The notes under the pieces: model-generated
The model's input: only the letters and a program-made list of their open reading frames with translations
The model's database searches: none
Told to the model about the DNA's origin: nothing
Origin: Mycolicibacterium litorale
Lineage (GTDB): Bacteria > Actinomycetota > Actinomycetes > Mycobacteriales > Mycobacteriaceae
Reading direction: 5' to 3'
Assembly: GCF_014218295.1 (NCBI RefSeq)
Contig: NZ_AP023287.1
Location: forward strand, 4,030,001-4,094,000
Length of the DNA stretch: 64,000 nt
Position numbers and translations under genes: made by a program
Shown here: one piece after another, positions 31,223 to 40,346 of the stretch
Numbering within the stretch: position 1 is the stretch's first letter
How the letters are laid out: each line of letters starts with the position of its first letter

Positions 31223-32167
31223 GTGACTTCAGCTGCAGGAATCGGCCTTGCCACCATCGCCGCCGACGGAACCGTCCTCGACACCTGGTTTCCGGCCCCC
31301 GAACTGGGCGACGACCTCGGTGAGCCCGGCACCGTGCGGATGTCGGTCGCGGAGGTGCCCGCCGAAATCGGCGAGCTGACCGGCCGCGACGAGGACCGCG
31401 ACGTCGACCTCGTCGCCGTCCGCACCGTCATCGACCTGCAGGACAAGCCCGCCGACGGGTACGACGCCTACCTGCGGTTGCACCTGCTGTCGCACCGGCT
31501 GATCACGCCGCACGGCGCCAACATGGACGGGATCTTCGGGGTGCTGGCCAACGTCGTGTGGACCAACCACGGGCCCGTCGCGGTCGAGGGTTTCGAGACC
31601 GTGCGCGCCCGGCTGCGCCGCCGCGGCATCGTCACCGTGTTCGGAATCGACAAGTTCCCGCGGATGGTCGACTACGTGACGCCGACGGGTGTGCGCATCG
31701 CCGACGCCGACCGCGTCCGGCTGGGTGCGCACCTGGCCCCGGGCACGACCGTGATGCACGAGGGCTTCGTCAACTACAACGCGGGCACGCTGGGGTCGTC
31801 GATGGTCGAGGGCCGCATCTCGGCGGGTGTGGTGGTCGACGACGGCTCCGACGTCGGTGGCGGCGCCTCGATCATGGGCACCCTGTCGGGCGGCGGCAAG
31901 GAGGTCATCTCCGTCGGCAAGCGCTGCCTGCTCGGCGCCAACGCCGGCGTGGGCATCTCGCTCGGTGACGACTGTGTGGTCGAGGCCGGCCTGTACGTCA
32001 CCGCGGGCACCAAGGTGCAGACGGCTGACGGGCAGACCGTCAAGGCGCGCGAGCTTTCGGGCACGAACAACCTGCTGTTCCGGCGCAATTCGGTGACCGG
32101 CACCGTCGAGGTGGTCAAGCGCGACGGTACCGGCATCACGCTCAACGAGGCGCTGCACGCGAACTGA
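31223..32167 (+). CDS. dapD: DapD, tetrahydrodipicolinate N-succinyltransferase
   Basis: Transfers succinate from succinyl-CoA to tetrahydrodipicolinate in meso-DAP/lysine synthesis, two steps before DapE. The actinobacterial-type enzyme is clear: [20 protein letters not shown], then a left-handed beta-helix ([40 protein letters not shown]) and [20 protein letters not shown]. The GTG at 31223 gives 314 residues, close to the 317 of M. tuberculosis DapD, and fits the leaderless -10. The in-frame ATG at 31196 would overlap the dapE start codon, so I reject it. Confidence 0.94.
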   Translation: MTSAAGIGLATIAADGTVLDTWFPAPELGDDLGEPGTVRMSVAEVPAEIGELTGRDEDRDVDLVAVRTVIDLQDKPADGYDAYLRLHLLSHRLITPHGANMDGIFGVLANVVWTNHGPVAVEGFETVRARLRRRGIVTVFGIDKFPRMVDYVTPTGVRIADADRVRLGAHLAPGTTVMHEGFVNYNAGTLGSSMVEGRISAGVVVDDGSDVGGGASIMGTLSGGGKEVISVGKRCLLGANAGVGISLGDDCVVEAGLYVTAGTKVQTADGQTVKARELSGTNNLLFRRNSVTGTVEVVKRDGTGITLNEALHAN

Positions 32168-32192
32168 CGCCTAGCGTACTGACGCCTAGCGT
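32163..32192. repeat. 15-bp tandem duplication over two convergent stop codons
   Basis: ACTGACGCCTAGCGT occurs twice head to tail. Copy 1 supplies the dapD stop (TGA 32165-32167) and copy 2 supplies the exporter stop (TAG, reverse strand, 32186-32188); each copy contains both stops. Confidence 0.9.
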
Positions 32193-32959
32193 AGGAGCAC
32201 GGTGTCGACGACGACGTAGGCCGCGACGGCGAACACCAGGTAGGCGAACCACCGCTGCAGGCGGTCGGTGTCCACCCTGGCGCCGACGTGACCGGCGATC
32301 AGCGACGCCACCATGGCCGCCGCGACGAACGCCGCGGTGCTCGACCAGTCGATCGCGATCGCGTGCAGGTGGGTCAGCACGCCCGCGACGGAGTTCGCGA
32401 CGATGATCAGCAGCGACGTGCCGACCGCCGTGGCCATCTCGACGCCCAGCACCACCACGAGCGCCGGCACGATGAGGAATCCGCCGCCGACCCCGAACAG
32501 TCCGGTCAGCGCACCGACGAGCAGGCCTGCCGCCAGGGACCGCGGTACGCAGCGGCGCCAGTTCACCGCTCCCGCCCCGACGGCGCACGCCGTACCGGTT
32601 CGGCCGTCGTCGAGCAGCAGCCGCGCGCCCGCGACGGCCATCAGGATCGCGAACCCGATCATCAGGGCCGGCTGCGGCACGTGCCTGCTGAGGGCGCCGC
32701 CCGCGATCGTCGCGGGGATTCCTGTCGCCGCGAACATGGCCGCCATCCGCCACTGCACCTGTCCTGCACGGACTTTCGGCAGTGCGCCGACGGCGGAGGC
32801 GGTCCCGACAACGATCAGCGAAACCGGTATCGCCTGCTCGATGTCCAGACCCATCCCATAGACCAGCGCCGGGACGGCGAGGATGGAACCCCCGCCGCCC
32901 AGCAGGCCGAGCAGTACGCCGATCAGCGCCCCAAGGGCCAGGCCCGTCGCGGCGGTCAC
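32186..32959 (-). CDS. TauE/SafE-family (TSUP) membrane exporter
   Basis: Membrane protein of 257 residues with about eight hydrophobic segments and the two glycine-rich repeats of the family: GVLLGLLGGGGSILAVPALV near the N-terminus and TGLFGVGGGFLIVPALVVVL near residue 150. TSUP proteins move sulfite, thiosulfate or sulfonates. The GTG start overlaps the stop of the 50-residue Cys-rich gene by 4 bases. With the persulfide dioxygenase and CstR-like regulator upstream, export of sulfite or thiosulfate formed from persulfides is the likely job. Confidence 0.88.
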   Translation of the reverse strand: MTAATGLALGALIGVLLGLLGGGGSILAVPALVYGMGLDIEQAIPVSLIVVGTASAVGALPKVRAGQVQWRMAAMFAATGIPATIAGGALSRHVPQPALMIGFAILMAVAGARLLLDDGRTGTACAVGAGAVNWRRCVPRSLAAGLLVGALTGLFGVGGGFLIVPALVVVLGVEMATAVGTSLLIIVANSVAGVLTHLHAIAIDWSSTAAFVAAAMVASLIAGHVGARVDTDRLQRWFAYLVFAVAAYVVVDTVLLR

Positions 32960-33108
32960 CGGCGCCAGAACCGGCGCCGCGGCTCGTGGACACGCTCACA
33001 CGTGCACCGCTGCGCCGTCGGCACCGATCGCATCACGTCGTCGACGTGCCGGCCGCAGCCGTCCCATGTCGTCTTACCGCATTCCGGGCATCGAACCGGA
33101 TGACACAT
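32956..33108 (-). CDS. 50-residue Cys-rich zinc-ribbon-like protein
   Basis: Short gene of 51 codons with a good ribosome site (GGAGGGAAC upstream of ATG 33108). The protein has six cysteines: C2, C7, C10, C18, C35 and C37, with the core RCPECGKTTWDGCGRH and a basic tail ending RRRFWRR. CxxC plus later Cys/His suggests zinc binding; persulfide carriage is another possibility. I recall similar unnamed small actinobacterial proteins with CGKTTWxGCGxH. It sits between the persulfide dioxygenase-rhodanese gene (21-bp gap) and the TSUP exporter (4-base overlap), so it belongs to this sulfur operon. Confidence 0.8.
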   Translation of the reverse strand: MCHPVRCPECGKTTWDGCGRHVDDVMRSVPTAQRCTCERVHEPRRRFWRR

Positions 33109-33129
33109 CTCTGTTCCCTCCCTACCTGA

Positions 33130-34509
33130 TCAGACGGTGGCGTGGACGTCGGACCAGGCGTGGTATCCGCCGAGCAGATCGGAGACCTGATCGAAACCGT
33201 TGGCGCGCAGCAATGACGCGGCCACACTCGACCGCCAGCCTCCGGCGCAGTGCAGGACGATCGGCTTGCCATCGGGCACCTCGTCGATCCGGGATCGCAA
33301 CTGTGCGAGCGGGATCGGCAGCGAGCCGGGGATGGCGCCGCTCTCGCGCTCTCCCGGGTTGCGGATGTCGATCAGGATGACGGCATCGTCGGCGAGCAGA
33401 CGGTCGAGCTCGGTCACGGTCGTCCGGGGTGCGGTCTGCACCAGATCGCCTATGGCGGCGGGGAATTGACCGTCACGGCCGACGTTGAGGTAGCCGAGCA
33501 CGTTGTCCGAGCCCACGCGCGCCAACCGCAGCGCCGCCTCCTGCTCGTCACCGGGATAGGTGATCAACGCGACGGGTTCGCCGACTTCGGCGACCATGCC
33601 GCCGGTCTCGGCGAAGCGGCCGTCGAAGCCGACGTTGACCGTGCCGCGCAGGTGTCCGGCGGCGAAGTCGTCGACGCTGCGGGCGTCCACGACGCGGACG
33701 CCGGCCTCGAGGGCGGCCCGGATCTGCTGCGCCGTCATCTCGGGCACCGTGCGGTCCTGCCGGAGTAACGGGTGCACTCGCTTGTTCATGGCGGCGTCGG
33801 AGGCGAAATAGGCGGGCGCCGCGGGCTGTCCGTGGGTGAGCATCGCGACGAAGGCCTCCTCGCTCATCGGCTGCACCGAGGGATTGCTCACCCGTTGCTC
33901 TCCGATCGTCGAGGTCAGTTCGGTCGACAGGTTCTTGCCGCACGACGAACCGGCGCCATGGGCGGGCATGACCGTCACGGAGTCGGGCAGTGTCATGAGC
34001 GTCTCGTGGATGGTGCGATACATCGCCCGGGCGAGGTCGGCGGTCGAGCTGTCCCCGATGTTGACGAGGTCCGGGCGGCCGACGTCGCCGATGAACAGCG
34101 AGTCGCCGGTCAGCACGGCGGACGGCTCCGCGTCGGCGCGTTCGCGCACGAGGATGCTGATCGACTCCCAGGTGTGCCCGGGAGTGGACAGGATCTCCAG
34201 GTCGACCTCACCGAGCGACAGGTGCTCCCCGTGGGCGAGTCTGCGAATCGGATAGTCGGTCTGCGCGGCGTCGCCGAACCCGATCCAGGCGCCCGTGGCG
34301 TCGACGAGTTCGAGATGGCCGGAGACGAAGTCGGCGTGGAAGTGGGTGTTGATGACGCCTTCGATCGTCAGGCCGTACCGGCGCGCATCGGCCAGGTATT
34401 CGGCGATGTCGCGACGCGGGTCGACGACGACCGCTCGCCCGCTGGTCTCGTCGCCGATCAGGTACGAGGCGTGGGACAGACATTCGATGTAGTACTGCTC
34501 GAGGATCAT
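33130..34509 (-). CDS. Persulfide dioxygenase-rhodanese fusion (CstB-like)
   Basis: Enzyme of 459 residues with three domains, the layout of CstB, which oxidises low-molecular-weight persulfides and forms thiosulfate. Residues 1-240 are a metallo-beta-lactamase domain with the iron site THFHAD (His56, His58, Asp60), STPGHTW and LTGDSLFIGDVGRPD. Residues about 265-355 are a rhodanese domain lacking the catalytic Cys (LITYPGDEQEAA). Residues about 370-459 are a second rhodanese with active Cys421 in LHCAGGWRSS. AAGGAG precedes the ATG by seven bases. It is divergent from cstR across two palindromic operators. Confidence 0.9.
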   Translation of the reverse strand: MILEQYYIECLSHASYLIGDETSGRAVVVDPRRDIAEYLADARRYGLTIEGVINTHFHADFVSGHLELVDATGAWIGFGDAAQTDYPIRRLAHGEHLSLGEVDLEILSTPGHTWESISILVRERADAEPSAVLTGDSLFIGDVGRPDLVNIGDSSTADLARAMYRTIHETLMTLPDSVTVMPAHGAGSSCGKNLSTELTSTIGEQRVSNPSVQPMSEEAFVAMLTHGQPAAPAYFASDAAMNKRVHPLLRQDRTVPEMTAQQIRAALEAGVRVVDARSVDDFAAGHLRGTVNVGFDGRFAETGGMVAEVGEPVALITYPGDEQEAALRLARVGSDNVLGYLNVGRDGQFPAAIGDLVQTAPRTTVTELDRLLADDAVILIDIRNPGERESGAIPGSLPIPLAQLRSRIDEVPDGKPIVLHCAGGWRSSVAASLLRANGFDQVSDLLGGYHAWSDVHATV

Positions 34510-34534
34510 CGCGAGCTCCTTTCCGGATCGTTCA

Positions 34535-34884
<350 letters not shown>

Positions 34885-34919
34885 TCGCTGACCGTCACCA
34901 TCGAGACAAAGGAGCCACG

Positions 34920-35321
34920 ATGAGCATCGCACTGTCCACCAGCTTGAACACCACCTTCGACGACGCTGTGGCGCGCACCCGGGAAGCGCTGTCCGAACAG
35001 GGTTTCGGCGTCCTCACCGAGATCGACGTCCAGTCGACGCTGAAGAACAAACTCGGTGAGGACATGGAGAACTATCTGATCCTCGGTGCCTGCAATCCCC
35101 CACTGGCCCACCGCGCCATCGGAGTCGACCGGCAGATCGGCCTGCTGCTGCCGTGCAACGTGGTGGTGCGCAGCGATCCGTCCGATCCGCAGACCACGCT
35201 CGTCGAGGCGATGAATCCGCAGATGCTGGTGGACGTCACCGGCGAACCGCAACTGCAGCCGATCGCCGAAGAGGTCACCGAGCGGCTACAGGCGGCGATC
35301 GACGCGCTGGCGAGCGACTGA
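34920..35321 (+). CDS. DUF302 protein
   Basis: Protein of 133 residues of the DUF302 family: FDDAVARTREALSEQGFGVL, ILGACNPPLAHRAIGVDRQI and LLPCNVVVRSDPSDPQTTLV are the conserved blocks, each of the last two with one Cys. DUF302 proteins commonly sit beside sulfur or copper stress genes; their biochemistry is not settled. An AAGGAG-type site precedes the ATG, and the gene is 35 bp downstream of the repressor, so it should be induced with it. Confidence 0.85.
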   Translation: MSIALSTSLNTTFDDAVARTREALSEQGFGVLTEIDVQSTLKNKLGEDMENYLILGACNPPLAHRAIGVDRQIGLLLPCNVVVRSDPSDPQTTLVEAMNPQMLVDVTGEPQLQPIAEEVTERLQAAIDALASD

Positions 35322-35327
35322 AGACGC

Positions 35328-35678
35328 TCAGCCGTCCGCGGCGAGTACGCAGAACTCGTTGCCCTCGGGGTCGGCCAGCACGACCCAGCTCTGCTCGCCC
35401 TGTCCGATGTCGACCCGGCGGGCGCCCAGCCCGATCAGCCGGTCCACCTCGGCCTCCTGATCGTCGGGGGTGAGGTCGATGTGCAGGCGGTTCTTGACCA
35501 CCTTCTCGTCCTGGACGGCCAGGAACAGCAGGTTCGGGCCCCCGCCGGCGGGCGGGCGCAGGATGACGTCGCCGTCGTCGGTCGTCTCCTGCCGGTACCC
35601 GAGCACCTCGGCCCACCAGCTGCCGAGGGCCTGGGTGTCGGCGGCGTCGACACAGAGATCGGTGAACCTCAGACCCAT
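35328..35678 (-). CDS. VOC-superfamily (glyoxalase-like) protein
   Basis: Protein of 116 residues with the vicinal-oxygen-chelate fold pattern: LRFTDLCVDAADTQALGSWW, VILRPPAGGGPNLLFLAVQD and QSWVVLADPEGNEFCVLAAD. Members are metal-dependent lyases, dioxygenases or binding proteins; some actinobacterial forms of this length are annotated only as glyoxalase-like. The substrate is unknown. Its start overlaps the fadD36 stop by 10 bp, suggesting co-transcription. Confidence 0.82.
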   Translation of the reverse strand: MGLRFTDLCVDAADTQALGSWWAEVLGYRQETTDDGDVILRPPAGGGPNLLFLAVQDEKVVKNRLHIDLTPDDQEAEVDRLIGLGARRVDIGQGEQSWVVLADPEGNEFCVLAADG

Positions 35679-37069
35679 TGCGCCAGCTCCTTCTTGAGCA
35701 CCTTGCCCATCGCATTGCGCGGCAGGCGGTCGACGATGCGGACCTCACGCGGACGCTTGTGCACAGAAAGCTGTTCGGCCACATAGGCGATCAAGACGTC
35801 CGGTGCGGCATCGCCCACCACGAATGCGACGATGCGCTGCCCCAGGTCGTCGTCGGGAACACCCACCACCGCCACCTCGTCGACACCGCCATGGCCGAGC
35901 AGGACTGTCTCGATCTCACCCGCCCCGACCCGGTACCCACCGGTCTTGATGAGGTCGACCGACTCCCGGCCGACGATGCGGTGCATTCCGTCGGCGTCGA
36001 CGACCGCCACGTCGCCGGTGCGGTACCAGCCGTCGTCGAAGACGTCTGCGGTGGCGTCCGGCCGGTTGAGGTAGCCGTCGAACAGCATCGGCCCGCGGAG
36101 CTCGAGGCGCGCAATGGTTTCCCCGTCGTGAGGCACCGGTGCGCCGTCGTCGCCGACCAGACGGGTCTGCACACCCGTCAACGGCAGGCCGACCCACCCG
36201 GGCCTGCGCTCACCGTCGACCCGGGTGCTCAGCGTGATCAGCGATTCGGTGCTGCCGTAGCGTTCGACCGGTTGATGACCGGTCAGTGCGGCCACCCGGT
36301 CGAACACCGGAACAGGTAGCGGCGCACTGCCCGACACCAGAAGCCGCGCCGATCCCAGTGCGCGCGCGGCGCTTTCGTCGGCGGCGATACGGGACCACAC
36401 TGTCGGCACCCCGAAGTAGAGCGTGCCCTGAGCCCGCGCGTAGGCCTCCGGCGTGGGGCGGCCGGTGTGGACGAAGCGGTTGCCGATGCGCAGTGAGCCC
36501 AGAAGCCCCAGCACCAGACCGTGCACGTGGTAGAGCGGCAGACCGTGGACCAGGGTGTCCTCGGCGGTCCACTGCCACGCGTCGGCCAGGGCGTCGAGGT
36601 CGGCCGCGATCGCCCGACGGCTGATCACCACGCCCTTCGGTGGGCCGGTGGTGCCGGAGGTGTAGATGATCAGCGCCGCGGCATCGGGGTGGGGTTCGGC
36701 GTAGCGGTGCCACGACCGGGCGTGCAGCCGGACGGGGATGTGCGGCAGGTCGGTGTCGTCCGGCATGTCGCCGAGCCAGGCCTGCGCGCCCGAGTCGGTG
36801 AGGATGTGGCGGCGCTCGGCGACGCCCACGTCGGCCGGGACGGGGACGACGGGGACGCCGGCGATCAGGCAGCCCGTGAGAGCGAGCACTGTCGCGGGCG
36901 TCGGGGTGGCGAGCACCGCGACGCGGTGGGCGCGGCCGACCCGTTCGGCGACCGACGTCGCGGCACCGACGAGATCACTGCGGCTGAGCACGGTGTCCCC
37001 GATCGTGACCGCGTCGGGGATGTCGGCGCCGCCGGCGACCGCGGCGGGGTTCAGCGAGGTCAGCAACAC
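35669..37069 (-). CDS. fadD36: FadD36-like acyl-CoA synthetase
   Basis: AMP-forming CoA ligase of 466 residues, short like malonyl/methylmalonyl-CoA synthetases. Motifs: AALIIYTSGTTGPPKGVVIS (P-loop), LPLYHVHGLVLGLLGSLRIG, VERYGSTESL, DDGWYRTGDVAVVDADGMHR, RIVGRESVDLIKTGGYRVGA and the catalytic Lys in PRNAMGKVLKKEL. Position and length agree with M. tuberculosis fadD36. The GTG start has a reverse-strand -10, TAGCCT (37077-37082), seven bases upstream, consistent with a leaderless message divergent from the Nudix gene. Confidence 0.88.
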   Translation of the reverse strand: MLLTSLNPAAVAGGADIPDAVTIGDTVLSRSDLVGAATSVAERVGRAHRVAVLATPTPATVLALTGCLIAGVPVVPVPADVGVAERRHILTDSGAQAWLGDMPDDTDLPHIPVRLHARSWHRYAEPHPDAAALIIYTSGTTGPPKGVVISRRAIAADLDALADAWQWTAEDTLVHGLPLYHVHGLVLGLLGSLRIGNRFVHTGRPTPEAYARAQGTLYFGVPTVWSRIAADESAARALGSARLLVSGSAPLPVPVFDRVAALTGHQPVERYGSTESLITLSTRVDGERRPGWVGLPLTGVQTRLVGDDGAPVPHDGETIARLELRGPMLFDGYLNRPDATADVFDDGWYRTGDVAVVDADGMHRIVGRESVDLIKTGGYRVGAGEIETVLLGHGGVDEVAVVGVPDDDLGQRIVAFVVGDAAPDVLIAYVAEQLSVHKRPREVRIVDRLPRNAMGKVLKKELAQWV

Positions 37070-37110
37070 GCCGATGAGGCTACTCGTCCGCGCTGGGCGA
37101 TACTGGGCCC

Positions 37111-37656
37111 GTGGATTCGATCCGGCGGGTGTCGTCGCGCGAGGTGTACCGGAACAACTGGCTGAAGTTGCGCGAGGACGACATCCGTCGCCCGGACGGC
37201 AGCGACGGGATCTACGCCGTCGTCGACAAACCGACTTACGCGTTGGTGATCGCGTGCGACGGTGACCGGTTGAAGCTGGTCGAGCAGTTTCGCTATCCCC
37301 TGGGGTTGCGCCGCTGGGAGTTCCCGCAGGGCACCGCGCCAGGGCGGGCCGACATGGAACCGGTCGAGTTGGCCGCGCGGGAGTTGCGTGAGGAGACCGG
37401 GTTGCGCGCGGGCACCATCACCAAGCTGGGGTTGCTCGACGTGGCGCCGGGGATGAGCAGTCAGCGCGGGTGGGTGTTCCTCGCCACCGATCTCACCGAG
37501 GGCGACCACGAACGGGAACACGAAGAGCAGGACATGCGCAGCGCCTGGTTCACGCGCGACGAGTTCGAGCGAATGGTCGGCGACGGGGAGATCACCGACG
37601 CGCAGTCGATCGCGGCCTACGGCATGCTGCTCCTGCGGGAGCGATCGGGCTCCTGA
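37111..37656 (+). CDS. Nudix hydrolase
   Basis: Protein of 181 residues of the ADP-ribose pyrophosphatase-like group: RYPLGLRRWEFPQGTAPGRA followed by the Nudix helix AARELREETGL. The box is slightly atypical: counting back from REL, the first metal-ligand Glu of the consensus would fall on a Met (DMEPVELAAREL), with Glu one position later. Such proteins remove nucleoside diphosphates or sugars linked to NDP. GTG start, divergent from fadD36 by 41 bp. Confidence 0.83.
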   Translation: MDSIRRVSSREVYRNNWLKLREDDIRRPDGSDGIYAVVDKPTYALVIACDGDRLKLVEQFRYPLGLRRWEFPQGTAPGRADMEPVELAARELREETGLRAGTITKLGLLDVAPGMSSQRGWVFLATDLTEGDHEREHEEQDMRSAWFTRDEFERMVGDGEITDAQSIAAYGMLLLRERSGS

Positions 37657-37744
37657 TCCCGAGTTGTCCCCAGCGGCACGGTCATCCACAGGGGTGGTGG
37701 TTTCGGTGAGGGTGCGGTGCTCGTGTCGGTGCCAGGACCTAGTA

Positions 37745-37760
37745 TCGAAAGCATGTTCGA
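37745..37760 (+). promoter_or_regulatory. LexA (SOS) box
   Basis: TCGAAAGCATGTTCGA matches the mycobacterial LexA consensus TCGAAC-N4-GTTCGA in 11 of 12 fixed positions. It covers the ATG at 37753 of the 13E12-type gene. REP13E12-family genes of M. tuberculosis are known to be LexA controlled. Confidence 0.85.
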
Positions 37761-39194
37761 TGGTTCGTTACCCGAGATCGGCGGCATGCGCACACTCACC
37801 GACCGTGAGCTGATCACCGCCGCCGCCGGCTGGGGACGCGCCGAAAACGCCGCCGCCGCCCGCAAACTGGCCGCCATGGCCGAACTGTTCCGCCGCCGCA
37901 CCGGCTGCGACGACGCCACCGACCGCCACCACTGGTTCGTCGACCCCGAAGCCAGCGCCGTCAGCGAACTGGCCGCCGCCCAGAACATCACCGAATCACT
38001 GGCCATGTTCCAAACCCACCGCGCCGTCATGCTCGCCGACCGCCTCCCCCAAGTCGGCGCCCTGTTCACCGCCGGACTGATCAGCGACCAACTCGTGCGC
38101 ACCATCGTCGGGCGCACCGCCCTGATCACCGACCCCACCCTGATGGCCGCCGTCGACGCCGACCTCGCCACCCAGATCGCCACCTGGGGACCCAAATCGG
38201 CCAACAAGACCACCGCCGCCATCGACGCCATCGTCGAAACCCACGACCCCGCCGCGCGGCGACGGGTCAAAGACGCCGAAAACGAACGCGACGTCCAATT
38301 CGGCTTCCTCAGCGACGCCGCCGGCTTCATGACCCTGTGGGCCCGCATGTACGCCCCCGACGGCGCCGCACTCGAACAACGCGTCACCGACCTCGCCCAC
38401 TCGGTATGCCCCGACGACCCCCGCACCGCCGACGAACGCCGCAACGACGCCCTGGCCGCCATCGCCACCGGCACCCCCATACGCTGCGAATGCGACAACC
38501 CCGACTGCCCCACCACCAGCAACAGCCAACCCACCAAAGACGTCACCATCCACATCGTCACCACCGACCACACCCTCACCCACGCCCAAAACAACCCCAC
38601 CGCGGCCGAAGCCCGCACAATCAGTCGACGCCTCGGCCGATCCCGAGCCGGAGCCCGGAAAGCCCACGCCCGCAACGGCATGCCCACCCCGGCAGCGCCC
38701 CACCCGAACCCCACTACCGACCCTCAGCCACGCTCCAAGAATTCATCCGCTGCCGCGACCTCACCTGCCGCTTCCCCGGCTGCGACAAACCCGCCCACAC
38801 CGCCGACATCGACCACACCATCCCCTACCCCCACGGACCCACCTGCGCGTCCAACCTCAAAACCCTCTGCCGAAAACACCACCTCCTCAAAACCTTCTGG
38901 ACCGGCACCACCGGCTGGACCGACCACCAACTCCCCGACGGCACCATCCTGTGGACCTCCCCCAGCGGCCACACCTACACCACCCACCCCGGCAGCACCC
39001 TGCTGTTCCCCACCCTGTGCACCCCCACCGCACCCACACCCCAACCACCCGCCGCCGAACCAAACCCGAACCGCGGCCTCAACATGCCCAAACGCCGCCA
39101 CACCCGCACCCAAGACCGCGCCCGCCGCATCCACGCCGAACGCAAACTCAACGACCACCTCACCACCGAACGCAACAAACCCCCACCCTTCTGA
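37753..39194 (+). pseudogene. 13E12/DUF222 HNH-endonuclease gene, frameshifted
   Basis: The first part (ATG 37753 to about 38600) encodes a normal DUF222 domain ([40 protein letters not shown]). The C-terminal HNH domain is intact but in the +2 frame: [47 protein letters not shown]-type zinc/HNH pattern as [15 protein letters not shown], ending at the stop 39192-39194. Between 38600 and 38690 neither frame is natural, and the usual linker of some 100 residues is much shorter, so a deletion with loss of frame is likely. The frame as read runs to 39267 through nonsense Pro/Thr sequence. Confidence 0.8.
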
Positions 39195-39236
39195 CGGGTG
39201 CGATGACATACGACGGCCGGCCGGGTCTGCACCGGT

Positions 39237-39629
39237 ATGGATGACGAAACGGCCATCAAAGACCTGATCACCCGTTGGGTGGACGCGGTCGGCAACTGCG
39301 ACCTCGACGGTGTGCTGGTCGACCACGCCCCCGACATCGTGATGTTCGACGTGCCTCCGCCCGACGACGGCATCCGAGGCCTCGACGCCTACCGCGACAG
39401 TTGGCCCGCGTTCTTCGATTTCCAACGCAGCGGGGCAGTCTTCGAACTCCTCGAGCTGGACATCACAGCCGGACAGGAGGTCGCATTCGCCTGGGCGCTG
39501 CTGCGCTGTGGCACACCGGCAGACCTCGCCGCCAACCCGGACACCCGGCTACGGCTCACCATCGGGCTGCGCAAGGACAACGGCCGTTGGCGCGTCACTC
39601 ACGAGCACCACTCCTTCTGCCTGCGGTAA
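39237..39629 (+). CDS. SnoaL-like/DUF4440 protein
   Basis: Protein of 130 residues with a cone-shaped NTF2-like fold pattern: AIKDLITRWVDAVGNCDLDG, MFDVPPPDDGIRGLDAYRDS and RLRLTIGLRKDNGRWRVTHE followed by HHSF. This family includes ketosteroid-isomerase-like and SnoaL-like proteins; no catalytic assignment can be made. It follows the broken HNH gene by 42 bp and is probably expressed separately. Confidence 0.8.
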   Translation: MDDETAIKDLITRWVDAVGNCDLDGVLVDHAPDIVMFDVPPPDDGIRGLDAYRDSWPAFFDFQRSGAVFELLELDITAGQEVAFAWALLRCGTPADLAANPDTRLRLTIGLRKDNGRWRVTHEHHSFCLR

Positions 39630-39698
39630 CAAGATCGACAATTTCGCATAACGCCCGGTCCGGGTAGTGAAAAGCGCTGCTACGCTGGCGCTTCCGGC

Positions 39699-40244
39699 AT
39701 GAAGAGTGTGAGGAAGGCGATGGCTACCCGTCGAGCGTTCGTGGCGTATCTGACCGCCACCGTCATGTTGGTCGCCATGGCCGGTTCGCTCATCCGTCCG
39801 CTGGACACCGCGTCCGCCGCTCCGGTCGGCCAAATCTGGACGGGACGCTTCTCGGTGGTCAGCTTCGCCTCACAGAAGGCAGGCACCAGCCCCGCCGCCC
39901 AGCAACCCGAAGCCGACTTCACCGGCCAATACGTCTTCAAGACCGACTGCGCGAGCGGCGTCTGCATCGCCACCGTGATCAGCGGCCCGCGGTCCACCAA
40001 CCCCACCGTCCCGCAGCCCTTGCGCTACACCTGGGACGGCGCCCGATGGACCCAGTCCTACGACTGGCAGTGGGACTGCTACATGGGCCCCGGCGCGCCG
40101 AAGGTCTGGGCGCCGGCACGCAGCTTCGTCTACTACGTTCCGCAACGCGACGGTTCCCTCGAAGGCAGTTGGCGCACCGACATCCTGGGCGGCCCCTGCA
40201 ACGGCAACGTCACCATGGCCGTCGCCGCCTACCCCGTGTGGTGA
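39699..40244 (+). CDS. Secreted protein of unknown function
   Basis: Exported protein of 181 residues: basic start, hydrophobic core (AFVAYLTATVMLVAMAGSLI) and probable signal cleavage after the ASA in DTASAAPVG. The mature part has four cysteines, likely two disulfides (TDCASGVC; WDCYMG; GGPCNGN), and aromatic motifs (YDWQWDCYMGPGAPKVW). I recall related mycobacterial exported proteins but no function. A -10 TACGCT (39681-39686) precedes. The ATG at 39720, after GAGGAAGG, is an alternative start that keeps the signal peptide. Confidence 0.8.
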   Translation: MKSVRKAMATRRAFVAYLTATVMLVAMAGSLIRPLDTASAAPVGQIWTGRFSVVSFASQKAGTSPAAQQPEADFTGQYVFKTDCASGVCIATVISGPRSTNPTVPQPLRYTWDGARWTQSYDWQWDCYMGPGAPKVWAPARSFVYYVPQRDGSLEGSWRTDILGGPCNGNVTMAVAAYPVW

Positions 40245-40346
40245 CCCACCTGACGGCGCCCGTGGCCTGACCGGCTCCGCCGCGTTCCCCCGAACCCATG
40301 GCGGGTGCGGCCAGACACGGCGCCGATCATGATCATCGCAGAGTTG

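Noticed and set aside
31224..31446. N-terminal extension of dapE to 31446
   Set aside because: It would be antisense to the first 70 codons of dapD and has Ser/Arg-rich shadow composition; the ATG at 31197 has a -10 and the right length.
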